Source of the DNA: Acanthaster planci
Taxonomy: Eukaryota > Echinodermata > Asteroidea > Valvatida > Acanthasteridae
Assembly: GCF_001949145.1 (NCBI RefSeq)
Contig: NW_019091391.1
Location: forward strand, 1,659,445 to 1,719,444
Length of the DNA stretch: 60,000 nt
Direction of reading: 5' to 3'
A program made the translations under genes and the position numbers. Under the pieces are notes generated by a model. The model saw nothing but the letters and a program-made list of their open reading frames with translations, was not told the DNA's origin and did not search any database. Below, in pieces: positions 23,133 through 35,500 of this stretch (position 1 is the stretch's first letter; each line of letters opens with the position of its first letter).

Positions 23133-25140
23133 CACTACGAGCGCAGGGCATGGGTCCCCCTCGTTTTCTCTGTTTCCTCAGAATGACGCCATCTACATTC
23201 AGAATTCGCATCTTTGCATGAACAGAAAAAAGCCCCTTTTATCTTGTTACACTTAAGCTCTGAAAAAAAAGACGCTGCGTTTGATTTGTATGCTTTCATT
23301 ATTTATTTGAACAGATGAAATCTGAGAAAACATGTTTTCCTTAGAGGTGCTCTTTAAGTGCATATAGGCATATAATTATATATCTGATAAACACGATATC
23401 ATTTTTTGGCTATGGAACCTTTCCCGAATATACCCTTCCAGGCAACTACGTTGGACAGTTTTTTTTCCAAATATCAACACTTCCCGAGAGACTAACTAAT
23501 AAGGGAAGCATACTTGAGCTTTTGAATTTGGCGTCAACGCGAGAAGAAATTTCTTCACCAATAATCATCAAGAAAACCTTGGCTAGCCTAGATCCACCAT
23601 TAGATCTCCGCATTACACCGACTAAGAGACCAATCTGGGCGCCTTCGTGCTGCTGCGCCGTTCTTAACTTTGCATCCACACTGGAAGCTTAGTTTTAATT
23701 TCCTGAGTTTAAATTATAAATCACGCTGACGAGTTTGGGGCAAAGTATATTGTGGAGTCTTTGTGACTCACGCCACCGCCTATACCAAAGATACACTAAC
23801 ACTCGCAAATCATCTCCAGCTACATCCAAGTGAAGTGCCACCACGATATGTCAAATGTTACCCACTTTATAAATGACATGATAAAAATCAGATATGAAGT
23901 TGGCAAACACAATTATTCCCCCCTTTTCTGGCTACACCGCTCTTTTCTGCTCGTGTTTGGTATGCCTATATGTGACTCATTTACCGTCCAAGCTTGCCAA
24001 CAACTGTTTACCTTTGTCGTCCAAAATATCTCATTTATTACGTTTAGTTCCTGTGCGTTCTTTCGGGCCTCGAGTGGGCGGGCAAGCGTTTGGTGTCCTT
24101 GTGCGTCCAGGCGTCAAGCTTCCATGTTATCGTGTGAATCTACGAATTGCAACATTTTGACGGGTGGGTTTGTTTTTCCATCTTTTTAGAGAAGATTCGT
24201 GAAGTAATTTTCCCCCACGCCAAACCATTTTTGATATTTTCGAGTAGCTCACGTTAAGGGTGCATTGCAAGAAAATTTTCGACTGCAGTCCCGTCCAGTT
24301 ATCTACCAAGTGAGATTGTATTAGTGCTTCTTGGCCCTTGAGATTCCTGACGATACGAGCAAGGTTATAAGCAAGACTTAACTTTGTATACATCGAGTTG
24401 GTAGAACAAACACAGGTTACCATAGTTGCAGTGCATTACTGAAATCTCGTTTTCTTGGAATTTACAGCTTGAAATCAATTAGTTATGTTGTTGTCTTCAA
24501 CCAAATATAAGCTCCCTCGTTGAAGTTACAGGCGGGTATTAATTATTCACATTTGACCCAGAATAGTTGTACTGTTTTGTTTGTAGCGTATCATGCGAAA
24601 CGCCAAAGGCCCCTTACTCCGCCACAAAATTGCAACATACACGCTGATGGGTACGCCAAACGCCAACACAGTGGCTGTTGGACTATGATCTGTTTCTTCT
24701 TTTTCTTCTGCATTTCCCTATACAACGAGACTAGACATCTATCACTGGACATAAGGCCATCTCATGTTGCGACTCTAACATCTTATCTTTCATCTTTGTA
24801 ATATCCCACAACGGCCAAGATGTGGCCCCACTTTCTAAGGGTCTAGAGAGACGCTTAGCGGGCAATCTCAGCAATCTCTCGTACAGAGGGTAACATACAC
24901 AAACGGCTGTGCAAGAGAATAAGCCTAAAGTAGCATCTGATAACAAATGTGAAAATATAAATTTCTTTTTCAGTGCTTTGTTTTCAAGCACGTGGTTTAG
25001 TTTCCCTTTTGAGATCGAAACTGTCGAGCATGACGTGTTCGCCTGTAGTACTGATATCTCTGTTTGCTTCTATAATCCACTTGAAAATGTGGCGTTTTAT
25101 CCTTGCTGCAGAATGGCAAGAGTTCACTACATTAATGTGT
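23133..25140. other. no gene seen
   Basis: Short frames up to about 119 codons on both strands, without domains. No repeat was recognised. Confidence 0.45.
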
Positions 25141-25195
25141 AATCCCTCGAATGGGGATTGTCCAATTATGACCGCGGTCATGGATTGATTCATGG
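25141..25195. promoter_or_regulatory. stacked dyads with TAATCC-like and ATGACCGCGGTCAT sites
   Basis: AATCCC and GGGATT form an inverted pair (the first within TAATCCC, a K50-homeodomain-like core). ATGACCGCGGTCAT, a perfect 14-base palindrome, follows. ATTGATTCAT comes next. Three dyadic or homeodomain-like sites in 55 bases suggest a cis-regulatory module. Inference from motifs only. Confidence 0.3.
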
Positions 25196-26202
25196 TATTG
25201 CGATTTCGCCAGTGAGGGAATGTAAATTTTACTTCCGTGCGACGTGACGTGGAACAGCCTCGACGTTGAGATATGCTTTAAACCATGTATTCAATTAATA
25301 AGGCTTTGCACATTGTTCTGACTGGTCTTTGTATGTTTTACTATGGTGAATCACTACGTCTAGGCGCCTAACCGTCGGAGGAATAGTCTGCCCCCAAGCC
25401 ACGCAGCAGTATAACGTTGAGGCCTCTGACTTATTGAAAGTACTTCATTCAGAAAAAGCCCCCCCCCCTCGAAAAAAAGAATATAACCCGAATCAGGCTC
25501 CTCGTGCATCTATAATCACACTTTTCACCGCCTCCTGTCTCCATCTCTTCCAGCTATCTGAGTCCATTATACAAGCTGGCCAACCCTTAACGCGCGGTTG
25601 ATGGCTTCCCAGCGCCTAGTCGAAAACTCCCACCCGTATAATTAAAATCTGAATTTAATTTTGGTATTGAATTAATAATTGCTTTCAACACATCTCGGCG
25701 CGCGCGTGCAGGCATTCTGGAGCGTCGAATCTCTTTCTGCGATCTGGAGCACCCAATCAGAACATGGCATTTCTCGCCGCCTCCACCTCCCCCCCCCCCG
25801 ACAAAAGACGAAAGTCTGTGGTGCGGTGGGGGTCTGTCATCGCAGGCAACTAATAGCTCGCTCGAACTTTATGCACCGGCAAATTCGGACTCTGCGGACA
25901 GACATGGGGATTAATTGCGTCTTCTTCAAGGGGGAAAGGTTTCTACGTCTGGACTTGGCTTAGTCTCGGCCGCGCGTTACCGGGGGGCTCCGTTAAATAA
26001 AGCGAAAAACTCAAAGGAATGAAACAGACTCGCGCCTGAAGACGCAATCAGTTTATGAACAAGAAGCGTTTCTGCATTACCTCCCAGACATGATGCATAC
26101 AAGATTACACATGTTTTGTGGGAAGGCATTTTGGCCTCAGAGGTTTGGTCCGTGCAGTGACAGCGTAACTGGTTTGGCAGATGTCGGCTTTTGGCTCACT
26201 TT
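25196..26202. other. no gene seen; two long C tracts
   Basis: C10 at 25459-25468 and C11 at 25789-25799. No gene or transposon was recognised. Confidence 0.45.
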
Positions 26203-26244
26203 CATTTGAATAATTGATGACAAACATGCATTTGAATAATTGAT
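26203..26244 (+). promoter_or_regulatory. tandem CATTTGAATAATTGAT sites
   Basis: The 16-mer CATTTGAATAATTGAT occurs at 26203-26218 and 26229-26244, 26 bp apart and identical. It contains a TTTGAAT stretch and the homeodomain-like core AATTGAT. It is either a local duplication or a paired regulatory site. Confidence 0.35.
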
Positions 26245-29115
26245 AATGATATTCCAATAGAAGGATGACAATGTCTCTCCCTTCAGGGAATGCATTATGC
26301 AAAGATAATGTTGCCTTCATTTACCATGCTATCGAGTTGTAGACTTCTGGGTTTTTCCACGTGCTTGGATTGTATCATCTTCCGTCATAATTGTTGGGCT
26401 CTTTTAAAAGGGTGCAGGAAACCGTCTCAAACGGTGCTATTTGTCCCGACGTTTTAATGTACATCCCAGTGAAATTTTCCAACAGTGAACGATGAAAATG
26501 ATGAACTTTTTCAAAGTAATATCCACCCAGTCACCAAAGTATATACGAAGGCTGACAGAATGGTATGCCTTGTATTGCAAAACTGCTATACTAAATTTGA
26601 CACTGGTGGTGTCTGTGCATGTAGGACCATTTGGTCCGGTGTGCTTATCTCACCGTGTTGTCGGCTCTGTGTCCGAATGGGCGTGGCTCGAATCCAGCTT
26701 CAGTCTTCTTTTTTTCCAACAGAAATGTGATGGTTTTGTTTCCGTGATTAGCACCACAATTAACCTGGCGATTCCGTTAAACTGGTTTATTACAGTTTTA
26801 GGTCTAACAGAGAGAAAACAAAAGAGATCCCACAAATCTGACTTTCCAGTCCATGACGGCGTTGACTTATTCATCAGCGTTTATGTGGGATATCGCATTG
26901 CACTTTTGGCGCCGCGCCGAGAAAAAATTGACCAGAGTGTCAAACTAAAAATGCAAATGATTATAGCCGCTTGGTGACGCAACGGTGAGCCAACAGATTC
27001 GGCTTGTTAGCTAGGACTCAGTGGCATCATTCACGGGAAGAATTGTCTGAGGTGTGGAATTAAAGGAAAATATAAGTTAACCTTTCTAATCTCTTCTTCT
27101 TCCACAGCAGTCATTCGCTTTATCTCTTACTTTTTTAAAATGTTGAATGCCTTTTTCTACGTTTTGTTATTTCATCAAAATGATGTACATTTCACCATTC
27201 CTCGAGACAAACAGTGTATACTAATTATACCTTTTGTGGTGTTTTGGTTTACCGTAGTTCATCCGACAAATCCACATGAAAGTGTTCGACGTTTGAAGAG
27301 CTGCGAGTCTAAAGCCAGACTTTCTCTTACTTGCTCATTAAAGTCAGTATTGTTCCACATTCTCGTGGATCCTCTCCCACCCCCACCACACACAAAAAAT
27401 ATCTAAACTTCAGATTTTCGCCTCACGTCTGCCCGGAAAGCCGTCCGAAGAATTCACTTTCAGATATCAATGTATATTAACTTTGCTGCAACCTCCGAAT
27501 CGTTCCTTTCGTAATTGCGGCCTGGGCAGATCGTCCGTGCACTTTCTAATGATAATAAAATTGGAATACCTCTTCCGAGCTCGTCTTGTGTCGTGCTCTT
27601 AATATTAGTGAACTAATGAAAGCTGCAGTGATGTTGTTTGTTGGAGGCGGCCGTCCGTCCTGATTCAAACGTCACGTGTTTGGCCTTTACCACGGCCCGT
27701 ATCGCTGACAGGAGAATGCAAAATCGCCGTGTAATCGCTCGAATTCACTCAGACTATAGAAGAGTAGCAAAGAACTCCAGGTCAGTGATTATGATTGGAC
27801 ACTACGTAAGAGTCTTGAAAAGGTGTTTCAAGGCTGAGATGAATGGAAAAGATAAATGGAGTAAGCCTACTAAATATTCACCGGAGTTCAATGCAACAAT
27901 GTTATTTTGTATTATTATCTGAAACAGCACACAGTTTGCTTCACCAAGAGAGTTACATTGTGACAATTATTAAAACCTCGTGTACCTATTGCTCAGCCAG
28001 GAAATGCTCTGATTTCGCAGCTCATAATCAACCATGCCGCCTTGGATTTGAACTGACAGGATTATGTCCTCTTCGATACTAGATTTGAAAGGAGAGCGCA
28101 GGTGTGACGAGAAGCACAAGTCTGTACAGGCAGCAAAACACGGACAAACACAACATGTGCAAGGCATGGCTATACAGAGGACAAACTACGTGATTATATA
28201 TTATTCGTTCGCCCTCCAAGATCGAAAATCTACAGACTGACAAGGTCTGTCCATTCATAATCTGTCCTCGTTCAACTGTCCTCTAGCATGCTGTATAAAC
28301 AACTCTTTTCTGTCTTCATATCGGATTACAGCATTCAAAACACAACCCCTTACATCTTAACTTATGATATCAATTAAGGGTTTGAACCCCACCTGTATAG
28401 TTCGGCCAGTAATTTGACATCTCCGCGTTTGGCATCGCAAAGTGGACATGCACTGAACTGATTTATTCATAGCCTCGATGCTTGTTGTCTCTTAATATAC
28501 TTCGTTCCATTCGTTCGTAAACTTTTTTCAGGAGACGACAACGCTTCTGTTAACATGACAGAAACATCCAGGCGCAAGTTCGCAGAAGGCCCCCTGAGAT
28601 TTTCGAATTTCTTTGAATTATAGAAGTCCCCCTGACTGTCGCAAAATAGAGGAGCGAGGGAACCCGATCCTAAGTTTCGCTCCCCAGACGGACTTGAATC
28701 GGGGTGACTGGAGGTGAAACTGTGAGGAAAGTACAACGACGACCTGATTCCGACTTGGTCGTTGTTGTGACTACACTGTCGGGTCATTTGTGTACAGCTA
28801 GTTTGAAAGTGTAGTTGACAAAATAAACATAATTCCCTACAACACACCCAGTACGATACCCGATCCAACTACCCATCACTTTCAATATACGAGGCTTTTA
28901 AAGTAAAATGCCTAGTTTGAACCATGCCGATAATATATTATCACACTAAGTGATATGGGTGCTAATCCAATAGGCCTAAGTGTGCCTTAAGTTGAGAACG
29001 CGTTCAGGTAAGCGCTTTTTTTCTCGGGGAAAGCAATATTCAAATTTGGAGAGTAAATTAACCATTTGAATTTCATTTTTATTTCACAGGAAATACACAG
29101 TAAAACAAAGAAGTA
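26245..29115. other. no gene seen
   Basis: A 161-codon plus-strand frame at 26492-26977 has no domain, and its length is about what chance gives once in such a window. A perfect 14-base palindrome GATAATATATTATC lies at 28929-28942 and one TAGGCCTA near 28974. The complement near 28045 has a box B-like AGTTCAAATCC but no box A. Confidence 0.45.
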
Positions 29116-29200
29116 AAAAGGTTCCCATTAGGATTCGGAACACAGGCTTCCTCAATACGTATCGTTTTCCTAATCCACTACACCACGCAAGCCAGCCAAC
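29116..29200 (-). repeat. tRNA-like segment (SINE head or tRNA pseudogene)
   Basis: On the minus strand TGGTGTAGTGG (29175-29185) fits the Pol III box A consensus exactly. About 33 bases on, TGTTCCGAATCC (29131-29142) fits box B except for one inserted C. GTTCC and GGGAAC flank the loop, and a T run follows. The order and spacing are those of a tRNA. The inserted base and weak acceptor stem argue against a working tRNA, so a tRNA-derived SINE head or pseudogene is more likely. Confidence 0.55.
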
Positions 29201-30863
29201 CTGTCACCGTCAGATTTGAAGACACCCCTCATCGGTCCCTGTCACATCCGTGATGACCGCGGTGATGACTGCGCAATCAAATTGTAACCTTACCCGTAGA
29301 AAGTGACCCCTCGGTAATCAAGAAGTGTCCTCATTACCCTGAGTTGCTCTTGTTCGCCTCGGTCAAGCAGTGGCCGTTCTTCCCGGAGGATATATCCAAT
29401 CTCTAGTATCCCCCACAGCGTCTGAGAGTTCACTGTAAAAACGTTTTTCCCCAACGCAGATACGAGGTGAATCCCTTAACTGTTAGGCACAAAAATCATA
29501 ACTAATAGTAAACAAAATTGACACAATAACAAATGAATTATGTTTTCCCATATTTTAACGCGGTTGGATAATCTGTTTGCCCCACATCTAGGCAATTCAC
29601 CTGGTACCCCGCGTTCGGCAAAAAAGTGCCCAATTCTGGATCGATTATCTTAGCACGTGGTAAAATTTACCTTTGCTTCAAGTGAAATACTAAGATTTTG
29701 CCATAAATGGCATACGTGGGCCGCACACCACGTACCCTTCGTAATGCGTCAAACCTTTGCAGTGATATGCGAAATGTAAGCGTAAACACAGTCTAACCCT
29801 TAACCAATGGACATCAGGTAGTGGCCACAGGCGTTGCCGTAGATCATCGTTAAGTTCTCTCGCCACACGGGGTGTCCGCTGTTCCTCCTGCCTTCAATAT
29901 TCTTCTCGGTGGGAGAATGTTCGTCTCCCCCTCATTAGCTTCAAGCAATTGTAATACCTTGGAGCGCTTCGGTACATGCGTTCAGGTGTGCCCACCACAC
30001 ATCAAAATACTATCAAACTTAATGTACAAGGGAATCAAAACAAATGGTTATTTGTATAGCCAAATATCTTATGTACTTCAAGAAACTATACGGCAAGGCT
30101 GAGTGAAGAAGGATCTACTTAGATCGTAAATTGCAATGAGAAAAACTGTCAAAGAGATTTACGAACTTAGGTTCAACTTGAAAATGTAGTGCATTGGCTT
30201 GTTATTAAGTCAGGATAACCGATGAAATCTGGATTATTTCGTCCCGATAGTTAACGTAAGTTAAAATATAAGTTCAAAAATGGGGTTATTATTACTTTAA
30301 TTTCTTTCTCAACCAGAGCACTTCTGACCCTTGAAGTTGCTTGGTAGTCTACTGCTAACGTCATAAAAGAAATAACCTTTTCCAATCCTTGGCAATGCCA
30401 TATCAGAGTGGTAATAATATTTTGTCCTTCATAATGGAAACGATTTCGCGACCCGGATGGCTCAAAAATAGATTTAAGGGGGAAAACCGCGCAGCGCCGA
30501 ATTCTCACCCGATTACCGCCTAACAAGGTTAGGGTGGTGTCCTCTGCCCGGCGAGATTTCAATTATAGTACAGCGGGCCACTTCTTCGCACAGGTCTGGC
30601 CACCGACTCAAAGTAACGGACATGCAGTCCAACTGTCTCTCCGAAGACGGCGCATCTGTTAGGAAGCATCGTCTAGGGGCCTATGACGCTCGAAGGCATA
30701 TCGTTTTTCCAAGAGGACCTTTTTGGCCGGGAATTACATATTAGGTTTTTTTATGAAAGGTCTGAACTTACCTTATTTTGAACATAATGTATACTTGCCG
30801 GCAGAAGGTTAATTGTTGTTCACTTTATTGAGTAACTCTCTTAATCTATGTTGTACGCCATTT
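29201..30863. other. no gene seen
   Basis: No supported gene, repeat or RNA gene. Confidence 0.45.
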
Positions 30864-31999
30864 TTAACAACAGTGATGGCTGTAGAAAATCATACTGAGA
30901 ATTATGGAAAAATGTTCTTGGGTTAGCTGAGAATGGAAACAAAATAAAGCAGGAAATTTCACATAAGTATTGCTTTGATGTAAGAAATCCGGAATCACTC
31001 TGGAAACAACGGAAGCCATTATGACTCCCAGGATTCTTGCGATAATGCTGGAAGTGCGGCCAGGAAGCACTTTCTCACGGATAGTGTCAACATTGCGGAA
31101 GATGTCCATTCATGTCAATTCCATGCATGGGAAACTCTAACGAGATACCAGCCACGTGCTTTACTGCCTTGCATCCCTTTGCCGCGTTGCCCGGGTGCGT
31201 TTTACTGAGCGTGGCCGCCAATGGCGCCAAAATGTCTTGAATTGTCCTGAGCAGAGAAATGTTTCCAATGGATCGCCTGAACAAAATTGGTAACGCAATT
31301 AGGCCTGCGGCAAGCACCGCATGTATCCTTAAATTTACAATAGCCATGTATGGTGTCGCTCGGCTTGCCTGGGTTTGCAGGAATGTTGAGATTTCTGGTT
31401 GTGGTACTCCACTGATAAATGTGATTCTGAAGAGATACCGTGACGCAGCGTCGTTGCGATGTTAATAATCTTAATAGGCAGACCGAAGGATGCAGATGCA
31501 AAACATTTGCAGTCGTAACCGGCGACGGACGATTCCTGACAATCAAAGTTCTTGAGCAAGTTAGTGAAATCAAGCGTGGAACTCAACTCCGAAATAAACT
31601 AATTACTACTAGTACTACCTTCCTGGAATGACTGATAGTTAGCGGGCACATACTTGCGGATCTAACATTGATGCGAACCAGAATGTTATAGTTACCATCC
31701 TTACATTGTCGGAGAGAAGAAACTTGAAAGCCAAAGAATTTTACCGCGAATAGAGCCAAACTAGCATACGGATAAAGTAAATGCCATCTAGCCTGTTTTT
31801 GCGTGTTATTTTCATCTTTGAGTACCAAGGTTTTTGCCGTTTCTTGCAACTCTGGCGACCCCAGTCCGAATTCTAAAAGGACCACTGGAGTGGGATTTTC
31901 AGACCTTCTCTGACTACGTGGGTTCAACACCATCGTTATCCACTGTTTCGCTCTCCCCTTTCTAAAACTTAACAGCTCGCGTCTTTTCAATGAAGACAA
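30864..31999 (-). pseudogene. possible decayed coding region, identity unknown
   Basis: Five minus-strand frames of 81 to 138 codons lie in series and overlap in different phases. This would fit an old coding sequence broken by frameshifts. The piece at 30864-31109 includes REKVLPGRTSSIIARILG, loosely like the helix after the reverse-transcriptase core in DIRS-type elements. I cannot align catalytic motifs, and no YADD-type box is visible. Chance frames remain a fair explanation. Confidence 0.2.
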
Positions 32000-32457
32000 T
32001 GGATCTAAAGGACAAGAGTGCTATATCACAGATAATGATACCCAGGATTTTTTTCTAGCAGAGCTAGAGAAACATACAAGAACTGTTATTTGCAATAGTG
32101 CCTTGGGCTCATTTCTCGCGTATCCCCGGTTTCATTCAAAGTGAAAAATGAAAGCAGCTTGCTTCCATAAGTGCACGTCTCGATCTCCGCGACTCTCGCC
32201 ATACGGTCGTGTACACGGAGCCTCTCATCCCGCGCTGTTGTCGTATTATGATGGATGGCGATTGTTTGTGCAGTCGTGCGTGGTGATTCCGTCGTCGTGC
32301 GTGGATGAGCCGCACTTTGGGATATCATGAATGTACACTATGGATTCTCATGGATGATTGAAGTCCTCGGCTGTAGGCAAAGGGAGAGAGGAGAATGGGG
32401 GTAGATTCATCAACCCTGCTTTTATCTACGAAAAAGCTCTTCCCAAATGTAGCTAAA
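32000..32457. other. no gene seen
   Basis: No supported gene. A short direct repeat GTCGTGCGTGG occurs twice near 32273 and 32296. Confidence 0.45.
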
Positions 32458-32581
32458 GAGACTTTGCCTGGTAGCCATCTTGCAGGGCAATTCTTTTGTT
32501 CCACTGGGAAACCTCCTTTGTGCATACCCCTCTGGAACAAAAGCACCGGCCTGCAAGATGGCAGCTATACAAACCGTCTAT
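32458..32581 (+). mobile_element. MITE family C, copy 2
   Basis: GCCATCTTGCAG (32474) and CTGCAAGATGGC (to 32562) are perfectly complementary. The arms extend outward with mismatches through GAGACTTTGCCTGGTA to about 32458-32581. The interior contains TTCTTTTGTTCC, AACCTCCTTTGTGCATACC and GGAACAAAAG, as in copy 1 (18222-18337) read on the other strand. It encodes no transposase. Confidence 0.8.
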
Positions 32582-35500
32582 ACATTTAAACACGCTTATA
32601 ATGTTTCGTTCCTGCTTGCCAAAAAGTGCTGTGTGAGCTACCCGTCCTTCGGAATGCTTTTTGAGTAGACGGACGTATCTTTAATTGAATTCCAGTTTTA
32701 AAAGCTCCAGAGAAGAACATGAATGAACGAAACAACACCGCGCATGACATGCGCGCGCACAAAGAGTCATTCGTAGTCTTGGCGTTGTGTCGCTAATGGA
32801 AATCAAGTGATCAGGTGTGATGGAAATTCCGCCAAGTCAACGTGGCTACTGAAAGTGCAACATGCCCATTCTTCGTATGGGCAAAGAAAATGGAGTGCAA
32901 TTCAACGAAGACATTTCATGTGCACAATTTTAAGATACATGAAATAAACCTGGCATTGTCATGCCATCAGAATTTTTCTTGCAAACGAAGTAGGCCATAC
33001 AGAATGCCCCTATAGGTTTGCATACACGTCCCAGTCATCATCCGTGTGAACACCCAGTCTAACCCACCACCATACCCAGGCTATATATCGGTGAGCACTC
33101 CATGTTGCTCTAAAGGATCCACCAAACTCATAGCATGATGCTAAAGCCACCGACTGTAAGTGTATTTTCAGAGTAGCAATTCAGTTTTGCGCGAGCCCGA
33201 AGTATCTGAAGGCATCATTTATGGAAGAGACCGCCCACAACCCATTTCGTATGCAAACATGGTTCGAGCCCTTTTCGTCTGCTCGATCGTGCATGACTTC
33301 TCCTTTGCATGTCTCTCCCGCTGATCGGGTGCTTTCTGATCAGACCAAGGGAGTGCTCCATTCTCCATGGTTGTTGTCGGTGCTACAGTTGTGCAACTTG
33401 CTAGCCCCACCGGCTGGCCGCGAATCACGTAAGGACAAATCGTCGATCCTGCGTTCTAATTAATGGTCAGCGAGGTATTGTGGGGGCGCTCTAGATAGTT
33501 ACCCGCCGGTAAAATCAGACGAGACCCGCCACAGTCAGCTAACAGCGTGGTCGACGTTAAAACAGCTGGGAGCCCAGCACACGACGCGGCGTTGATGAAC
33601 TACGTACGGTTTGTCTATGGAGTACTGCCAAAGATGTGAATAGTGTCGGAGCGCACAACCGATAACCGCATTGCGAGTGCATGCCCAATTGGCCACACCG
33701 TGGCCGTGACGGCGATGTTAATACCCGCATTTACTGCCCTTCTAGAGAACGAGGAACCTTCTCCGGATTGCTAAACCAGAGAAACTCTCACGAAGACGCT
33801 CCAAGGGTGAAATGCATTAAAATTTCATATTTACAAGATTTCGTCTTTTGTGGAGGTACCAACGTTCCAGCATATGGACTGTCCAAAAGGTAAGATTCAA
33901 CCTTTTCTGTCTGTATTATTCATTGAGCGTCCGTAACGACCGGAGAATCGTGGAAATTGGTTCTTGTGCGAGGAATGTTCGCGCTCAATGAGGCACAGGC
34001 AATCTCCGGGATGATCAATCAATGACCTCGCGCTCTCCACAGCGCTACAACGAATGGCGAAAGTTGACCGGCAACTCTGTTCCCCGTCACAGCCGGGGCC
34101 TCTTATTTTCATAAATAAGGAAACGCTTCTGGGACGGAACCTACTCATGGCTGATTTATTGTCGGGGCTTTTAGTAATTATTTGTAGCCGCTGTGACGCA
34201 ACTGAGCCAATCTGCATTGAAATGAGAGAAAGATTTGTCACTGAGCTGTGTGGTTTGCCTGTTTTTAAGGCCCCAACATCACCTGTGTGATATTCGCAAG
34301 TAGTACGCCGTCTGTAGGTGTGATGCGATTAAAAAAAATTCAAACGGTATCTTGAATATTGGGGGAAAGATGGCCCGTTTCTGGAAACGCAATCAAACCC
34401 TGGCACTTAGAAGGGATTACGGCGCACTTAAAGAATATTATATGCCAAGGATATTGCATCTCGGGCGCTGCCCTGGCCGTGGACACTATAAAGCTGGGAG
34501 ATTTATTGGCAACGTTTCTCGTAGCCAAGCCCGTTACCTAAAGGTAGGAGAGAAATCATGTCAATATTTTCTCACCTACACTGATTAGTGCACTGCACCT
34601 ATACTGTGACTCCAGCATCTATGCGGGGAGGCAGGCTCTGCCTGATCGGATATTTAATTCGTGTACATTAAAAATCATCTCTAAAAGTTTGATCACTGCA
34701 GTGAAAGCGCCAGAGAAATATTACCCCAAAAATTATTAAAAGAGGACGTGCTGTGATAAGGAATAGAGGCGAGACAGCTTCATAAACATGTGGGTTTTGT
34801 CCTGATCACCTTGAGGCACGAATATGTACCTGTGCGTTTATCAGGAAAAAAGTCCAGAGGCATCAAAACTTTTTTAAAAAGGGGAAAAGATGGACACTGA
34901 ATGACGTTTATGGTAATGGTGAATAATGAGAAGGGAAAAAAAGCAAGTGTCACGTGATATCTTATAATTATGCACACAAATGGCTGAACCAAACAAGCAA
35001 ACAGAACGTGCAGGTGTGGGCCCATAGAGACGTTAGCTGAATTATTGTCAGCGGCGCGCTGTAAGACGTGAGAGGAGGAAAACAGAAGAGATAATAAATT
35101 CAGGAACATGCTGTGTCTTTGGCAACAGACTGCTCTGCATACCCAATGGGCAGCCCAGGCGATCAAGATTTATAGTACGAATGGTTGTTGATAGACTTGA
35201 TACAAAATCATAAAAATTGTACCATGCGGGTAAATAGGATTTATAGTAAAGTTAGCCTTATATCAGCCTAAATGGCCCTAAGATTGTAAACGGGAAAACC
35301 TGCAGTGTTTGATGTAAACAACCTGGCCAAATATTAAGTGTCGCATCTTTGTAGTTCCTGTACTATTCCCGCTTGATCAAATCACCTACGGTCTTCCCCT
35401 GATCGGCATTCTTTTGCTTCCCCCACAAGGCCAGAATCGGGTGGCTCCCGGAGGAGCCTGCCCTTATATACCGAAGACCCGCCCGCGGGTACGTGAAACA

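Noticed and set aside
26492-26977. 161-codon plus-strand frame
   Set aside because: A frame of this length is expected about once by chance in 60 kb of this composition, and no domain is visible.
28020-28090. tRNA-like box B AGTTCAAATCC on the minus strand
   Set aside because: No acceptable box A at tRNA spacing and no cloverleaf.
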